From Anaerolineales bacterium (GTDB lineage: Bacteria; Chloroflexota; Anaerolineae; 4572-78; J111): a stretch of 64,000 bases of DNA. The stretch covers positions 930,001 through 994,000 of the forward strand of contig JABTUW010000003.1 of assembly GCA_015075185.1 (NCBI GenBank). Direction: 5' to 3'. The notes beneath the pieces are model-generated. The model had not been told where the DNA came from. It saw only the letters and a list, made by a program, of their open reading frames with translations, and made no database searches. Positions 60,647 through 64,000 of this stretch are shown here, in pieces (positions within the stretch are counted from its first letter, which is position 1; every line of letters starts with the position of its first letter). Position numbers and translations under genes: made by a program.

Positions 60647-61498
60647 TTAGCGATGATGTTGAGCTAATAACTTGTTTAGTTCGCTATCGTCAATCGTGTA
60701 GGAGTACTCTGGGGTTGGGAAAGCGCCGATCTCAACTTCCTGGCGAAACCGGGCCAGCGCCGCCACAATGGTTTCCGACAAATCGGCGTAAACCTTGAGG
60801 AAACGCGGCGCAATGCCTTTATAAAGACCGAGCATATCCTGGGTGACCAAAGCCTGGCCATCACAGGCTGGCCCGGAACCAATGCTGATGGTCGGAATGT
60901 CCAGGCTGCGGGTGACTATTTCGGCCAGGGACAGCGGCAAGCACTCCACCACCAGGGCAAAGACACCCGCCTGAGCCATCTCCAGGGCGTCTTCAATCAC
61001 TTCCCAGGCCGATCCGGCGTCCCGGCCCGGCAGCTTGGGCCGCCCGGCAGCGACAATCTTTTGCTTGGTGATGCCGATGTGGCCCATCACTGGGATGCCC
61101 GCGCCGACAATCGCCCGGATCAACTGGCCCGACTGGCGGGTCCCTTCCAGGTGAACGCCGTCCGCGCCGCCTTCCTTCATTAAACGAGTGGCGCTATGCT
61201 GAGCCTCGGCGATGCTGTTATACGAACCGAAAGGCAGGGTCGTGACGACCATGCTGTGGGTCACGCCATTGCGCACCGCGCGCGTGTGATAAATCATCTC
61301 GTCCACCGTCACCGAGACAGCCTCGGTCCGGCCGTTGCCCACCGTGCCCACCGCATCGCTGACCAGGACAATATCAACTCCAGCCTGGTCAATGAACGAA
61401 GCCATCGGGAAATCATAGGCCGTCAGCATAGTTATCTTCTGGCCTTGTTGCTTTTTGGTTTTAAGCCGGCTGGTCGTTACTTTAGGCTGTGCACTCAC
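60647..61498 (-). CDS. PanB-like protein (ketopantoate hydroxymethyltransferase family) with altered metal site
   Basis: A 283-residue TIM barrel that aligns with PanB throughout: LTAYDFPMASFIDQAGVD, VTVDEMIYHTRAV, GHIGITKQ, LVVECLP with the Glu181 equivalent, and SIGSGPACDGQ. The Asp45 equivalent remains (VSDAVG). The second magnesium ligand Asp84 is Thr (VVTTLPFGSY for LLADLPFMAY), and Lys112 is His (VHLEG for VKIEG). PanB makes ketopantoate from 2-oxoisovalerate and methylene-tetrahydrofolate. Given these changes and its place right after the shell genes, a different aldol-type reaction is likely. The start is GTG 61498. Confidence 0.8.
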   Translation of the reverse strand: MSAQPKVTTSRLKTKKQQGQKITMLTAYDFPMASFIDQAGVDIVLVSDAVGTVGNGRTEAVSVTVDEMIYHTRAVRNGVTHSMVVTTLPFGSYNSIAEAQHSATRLMKEGGADGVHLEGTRQSGQLIRAIVGAGIPVMGHIGITKQKIVAAGRPKLPGRDAGSAWEVIEDALEMAQAGVFALVVECLPLSLAEIVTRSLDIPTISIGSGPACDGQALVTQDMLGLYKGIAPRFLKVYADLSETIVAALARFRQEVEIGAFPTPEYSYTIDDSELNKLLAQHHR

Positions 61499-61508
61499 AG
61501 GAAAATTC

Positions 61509-61844
61509 CTATTCTAAAGGCTCTGGCAATAAATCTTCCAGGCCAAGATGCGGGCTGGGCAGAATACGGACCGAAACCACTTCCCCCAGCCGCTCGGCTG
61601 CTTTGGCCCCGGCTTCCAACGCCGTCCGCACCGCGCCGACATCCGCCCGGATCATGACCGTCATGTAGCCGCCGCCGATGGCCCGCCGGTTGAGCAGGGT
61701 CACGTTGGCTGCTTTGGCCATCGCATCGGCCGCTTCAATACAGGCGACCAACCCTTTGGTTTCAATCATTCCCAAGGCCCGCATCCCGGGATCAAGCTCC
61801 GGCATCTCGGACGGGATTGCTGTCTTTTCGCTTGCTTGTGCCAT
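61509..61844 (-). CDS. BMC-domain shell protein (hexamer-forming)
   Basis: A 111-residue single-BMC-domain protein with a 20-residue N-terminal extension before MRALGMIETKGLVACIEAADAMAKAANV. The IGGGYMTVMIRADVGAVRTALEAGAKAA block contains the pore loop and hexamer interface. Such proteins tile the flat facets of the microcompartment shell. It is about half identical by eye to the second hexamer protein at 63208-63528. AGGAAGG precedes the ATG, and it starts 3 bases after the pentamer gene. Confidence 0.95.
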   Translation of the reverse strand: MAQASEKTAIPSEMPELDPGMRALGMIETKGLVACIEAADAMAKAANVTLLNRRAIGGGYMTVMIRADVGAVRTALEAGAKAAERLGEVVSVRILPSPHLGLEDLLPEPLE

Positions 61845-61847
61845 GTT

Positions 61848-62138
61848 CTATTCCTTCCTGAAATCAATGACGCCTTCAACTTGAAGGGAGTCTAGAATAC
61901 CGACGATAGCCGCGTCAGCCGGGGAGGAGTTCTGCCCCGTAGCGATGCGGGCCGAACTTCCCTGGCTGACCATCACCAACTCGCCTTCGCCTGCCCCCAC
62001 CAGGTCTACCGCTAAAAAGGGGCTGCCGGTCAGGTTTCCTTTCGTATCGGTAGGGCCGACCAACAGCAGCTTGGTGGTTCGTAACAGGTCGTGTTTCAGA
62101 GTGGCAACGGCTGAACCTAAAACCTTGGCGATAATCAT
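61848..62138 (-). CDS. EutN/CcmL-type pentameric vertex protein (BMC-P)
   Basis: A 96-residue vertex protein. It opens MIIAKVLGSAVATLKHDLLRTTKLLLV, continues with FLAVDLVGAGEGELVMVSQGSSARIA, and ends VDSLQVEG-like, all standard for EutN/CcmL. Pentamers close the twelve vertices of the shell. ATG 62138 follows AAAGGAGA at good spacing; a longer reading to 62165 adds residues outside the family and overlaps the upstream gene's stop. Confidence 0.95.
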   Translation of the reverse strand: MIIAKVLGSAVATLKHDLLRTTKLLLVGPTDTKGNLTGSPFLAVDLVGAGEGELVMVSQGSSARIATGQNSSPADAAIVGILDSLQVEGVIDFRKE

Positions 62139-62151
62139 CACTGTCTCTCCT

Positions 62152-62529
62152 TTAACTGCCCCCACCCTTGTTGTTGCCGAGCCGCTTCACCAGGCCGACC
62201 AGTTGGTCAACCACCGTGCCCGAACTGCCACCTGGAGCAGGATTTTGAGCAGGGGAAGTGGTGCTGGCAGGTGGACTGGTCAGAGGCGCGTGCTGGCAGC
62301 CCTTTGGTTTGCTGCCCGGTCGAAGGGGTGTGGGGCGAGTCAGGCTGGCTGCAGCCGGCGCAGGCGCTGAAGCGGCTCCTGGCTGGGATTTGTAAACGAT
62401 TTTGACGCCTAACTGCTGCGCGACGTGCCTGGCCATGTCGGTGAGAACGGTGTTCTGGTCAATCACCAGTTCTTTCCTACCCTGGGCGGCCAGGTCCTCG
62501 ATCTCTTGTGCGGAGCAAAAAGTTTTCAC
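62152..62529 (-). CDS. Small BMC-locus linker protein with C-terminal amphipathic helix
   Basis: A 125-residue protein starting at GTG 62529, after AAGGGAGAG; the longer frame to 62601 overlaps the tandem shell gene. Residues 1-47 (FCSAQEIEDLAAQGRKEL ... ARHVAQQLGVKIVY) form a compact helical/beta unit that resembles the N-terminus of EutQ-like proteins. Residues 50-102 are a Pro/Ala/Ser/Thr-rich linker. The end, TVVDQLVGLVKRLG, is an amphipathic helix followed by a Gly tail. That layout is typical of encapsulation peptides that bind the inner face of shell proteins. It may tether cargo to the shell. The function is inferred from architecture and position between shell genes. Confidence 0.65.
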   Translation of the reverse strand: MKTFCSAQEIEDLAAQGRKELVIDQNTVLTDMARHVAQQLGVKIVYKSQPGAASAPAPAAASLTRPTPLRPGSKPKGCQHAPLTSPPASTTSPAQNPAPGGSSGTVVDQLVGLVKRLGNNKGGGS

Positions 62530-62548
62530 GGCGCTCTCCCTTGTGTTA

Positions 62549-63166
62549 TCAACGGCGCACCTGGCCGGGTAAACTCTGGATGGCCTCGATGGCGGCATCA
62601 CGTCCTACTTTTACCTCGGCCTCAGTGCCGGAGATATACAGGCGGCCAAAACGTCCAGCCGGCTGGTAATGAACCAGGGTAATGTGGGCGGCTTTCTCGG
62701 CCTCGTTGGCGGCAAGCATGACGTAAGCCGCCGGCACCACTTCCAGAACGCAGAGCGTCTGGCCGCGCAGCAGCAGCCCGCCCTTGCTCGCCTGGTTGAC
62801 CAACTGGGCTTCATAGGCATCAATTCCGGTCACCATTTTGACCGCGGCTACTTCCGGCTTCCAGCGGTCGGCCTCGGTCAAATTAAAACGGGCCAGGGCT
62901 TCTCGCCCGGCCACCTGCACGTCTTCCTGAAAGAAGCCGTGGACCTCCAGCGTTCCGTATTCCCGTTCGACCCGCAACAAACCGGGCCGGACGTCGGTCG
63001 TTTTCAGGGCCGCATCCATCATTTCGTACACGTCACTGGCCGGGGCCAGTTCCATAAAAACTTCGGCCATGCCCTCGACAGGCACATCGCCCTGGAGCAG
63101 AATCCCGGTCAGGGCCGCGTACTGCGGCTGCATCGAGTCAATCAGAATGTAACTTCGTAGTTCCAT
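62549..63166 (-). CDS. Tandem BMC-domain shell protein (BMC-T, trimer-forming)
   Basis: A 205-residue protein with two BMC-like halves. The first (1-95) is diverged: MELRSYILIDSMQPQYAALTG. The second (about 105-200) has DAYEAQLVNQASKGGLLLRGQTLCVLEVVPAAYVMLAANEAEKAAHITLV and ISGTEAEVKVGRDAAIEAI. Tandem-domain proteins form trimers that look like hexamers, often with larger or gated pores for bulky substrates or cofactors. AAGGAACG precedes the ATG. It lies between the second hexamer gene and the linker gene. Confidence 0.85.
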   Translation of the reverse strand: MELRSYILIDSMQPQYAALTGILLQGDVPVEGMAEVFMELAPASDVYEMMDAALKTTDVRPGLLRVEREYGTLEVHGFFQEDVQVAGREALARFNLTEADRWKPEVAAVKMVTGIDAYEAQLVNQASKGGLLLRGQTLCVLEVVPAAYVMLAANEAEKAAHITLVHYQPAGRFGRLYISGTEAEVKVGRDAAIEAIQSLPGQVRR

Positions 63167-63207
63167 AGTTGTTCGTTCCTTGCCGGAAGAATCGCCCGGC
63201 GCGAAAA

Positions 63208-63528
63208 TTAGTCAGCCAAAGCGCGGACGACTTTAGTTGGCCCCTGGTGGAGCAGTTTTTCGACCGAGCGGTGCGGCCGGGCAATGACGTGAGCGGCAAC
63301 CAATTCACCCGCCCGTTTGGCGGCGGCCACACCGGCGTCAACGGAAGACTGCACTGCTCCGACCTCACCCCTGACCATAATCGTCACATAGCCGCCGCCT
63401 ATTTCCTCCTGGCAGAGGATTTTCACGTAAGCGACTTTGCTCATCGCATCGGCCGCTTCAATAGAGGCGACCAGTCCTCTGGTCTCAACCATTCCCAGGG
63501 CCGTGGTCTGTAAACGTGTTGTTGTCAT
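63208..63528 (-). CDS. BMC-domain shell protein (hexamer-forming), second copy
   Basis: A 106-residue single-BMC-domain protein: ALGMVETRGLVASIEAADAMSKVAYVKI, IGGGYVTIMVRGEVGAVQSSVDAGVAAAKRAGEL, and a basic C-terminal tail after VIARPHRSVEKLL. The differences from the other hexamer protein in the N-terminal extension and tail suggest distinct positions or pores in a mixed shell. GGAG lies 9 bases before the ATG. Confidence 0.95.
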   Translation of the reverse strand: MTTTRLQTTALGMVETRGLVASIEAADAMSKVAYVKILCQEEIGGGYVTIMVRGEVGAVQSSVDAGVAAAKRAGELVAAHVIARPHRSVEKLLHQGPTKVVRALAD

Positions 63529-63552
63529 GAATTGAGTCTCCTATGTCGTTGA

Positions 63553-64000
63553 TTAAATTGACATGATTTGATTGGCAACCGCGATGCCGGCGCCAACATC
63601 CACCTGGCAGCCCAACTGGCGCAGAGCATGGCCCGTAGCGGTCAGCAATTCGATGACGCGGTGAGGCGATGCCCCCGGCAGTTGGCCCGGATCAAGGAAG
63701 AAGACATCGCCGGAGACCCGGCCAATCGCCTTGCTCTGGCCAAAGAACTGTCCAATAGTGTGAACAACATTTTCGGCGCTGACTCCGGCGGGACAGTGAA
63801 TGGCCGTTTGCGTGCCCTGGCACAGCCGCTTGGGCGAGTCACAGCCGGGGCAGTCACGGCCATCTACCGTCATCATTAGTCCCATCTCGCTGACAGCATA
63901 GCGAATGGCCATTGGCACTGTATTGTTTAAAGGTGAAGTACCGTTACTGCCCGAAGAGGTCGGAGCTGAATGACCTCCTCCCCACAGGCGAGCGATGGTG
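63553..64000 (-). CDS. Unidentified protein with a four-cysteine cluster, 5' end outside the window
   Basis: The frame is open from the stop at 63553 to the window edge, so at least 149 codons are coding and the true start lies beyond 64000. It is 24 bases upstream of the second hexamer gene on the same strand and so belongs to the BMC unit. A Gly/Ser-rich stretch precedes a segment with CPGCDSPKRLC and a fourth Cys in AIHCPAG, which could bind zinc or an iron-sulfur cluster. The end reads VDVGAGIAVANQIMSI. I recognise no family. Internal GTG or ATG codons near 63910 might also be starts. Confidence 0.55.
   Translation of the reverse strand, partial: TIARLWGGGHSAPTSSGSNGTSPLNNTVPMAIRYAVSEMGLMMTVDGRDCPGCDSPKRLCQGTQTAIHCPAGVSAENVVHTIGQFFGQSKAIGRVSGDVFFLDPGQLPGASPHRVIELLTATGHALRQLGCQVDVGAGIAVANQIMSI

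Noticed and set aside
60647..61498. Annotation as the pantothenate-biosynthesis enzyme PanB
   Set aside because: Two active-site residues differ and no panC or panD is nearby; the neighbours are shell and sugar genes.
1..64000. CRISPR arrays, insertion sequences or prophage genes
   Set aside because: I saw no regularly spaced direct repeats, transposase motifs or phage structural genes.

Overview
The window looks like a piece of a bacterial chromosome of moderately high GC content. Proline/threonine-rich linkers on secreted proteins, many lipoproteins, TPR-ATPase and FHA/SH3 architectures, and a bacterial microcompartment locus suggest a Chloroflexota-type organism (Anaerolineae or Caldilineae-like). 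This is an inference: there is no rRNA or marker gene to settle it. Several single-base indels inside otherwise intact genes (about 14.9-15.3 kb and 58.39 kb) suggest either local consensus errors or recent gene loss.

Region 1 (0.1-13.9 kb, mostly + strand): a signalling ATPase with TPR repeats; a DsbA/FrnE-type thiol oxidoreductase whose first active-site cysteine is replaced by an in-frame TGA, a candidate selenoprotein; a surface O-acylation pair (MBOAT protein plus an SGNH-like domain fused to an alpha/beta hydrolase) with a lipoprotein hydrolase paralogue; a membrane histidine kinase with a response regulator; a flavin reductase; and a molybdopterin-binding protein with an apparently leaderless promoter.

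Region 2 (13.9-29.6 kb, + strand): a frameshifted G5/beta-propeller lipoprotein, a hybrid histidine kinase, surface-polysaccharide genes (UDP-glucuronate decarboxylase, O-antigen ligase, GtrA, GT4, GT39), an ornithine-cyclodeaminase-family enzyme, an FHA-SH3 membrane protein, a tyrosine phosphatase, a YheT-type hydrolase, and a tRNA-Gly(CCC) with a consensus promoter and terminator.

Region 3 (29.7-40.65 kb, + strand): a compact nonribosomal peptide cluster of three translationally coupled synthetases. They read C-A-PCP with an adenylation domain lacking the canonical Asp, TubC-type docking domain-C-A-PCP, and C-(deleted A)-PCP-thioesterase with a Cys nucleophile. An AT-rich radical SAM gene follows. 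A short ORF before the first synthetase resembles the C-terminal tail of the second, which points to a lost upstream module or duplication.

Region 4 (41.0-64.0 kb, all - strand, transcribed leftward): a microcompartment (BMC) locus that runs off the window end. Its promoter-proximal end holds two hexameric shell proteins, a tandem shell protein, a pentamer and a small linker protein ending in a likely encapsulation helix. Next come a diverged PanB-like protein, a ribose-type sugar ABC transporter, a short-chain dehydrogenase, an UlaE-like 3-epimerase, an AraD-like enzyme, two SMP-30-type lactonases (one secreted with LysM, one cytosolic), 2-oxoacid dehydrogenase E1/E2 without E3, a URO-D-family protein, a CocE-type esterase and two FGGY kinases. 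The kinase/epimerase/AraD set is that of an L-xylulose (L-lyxose or L-ascorbate-type) pentose route. I do not recognise its combination with shell proteins, PanB-like protein and 2-oxoacid dehydrogenase, and it is the best candidate here for an undescribed system.
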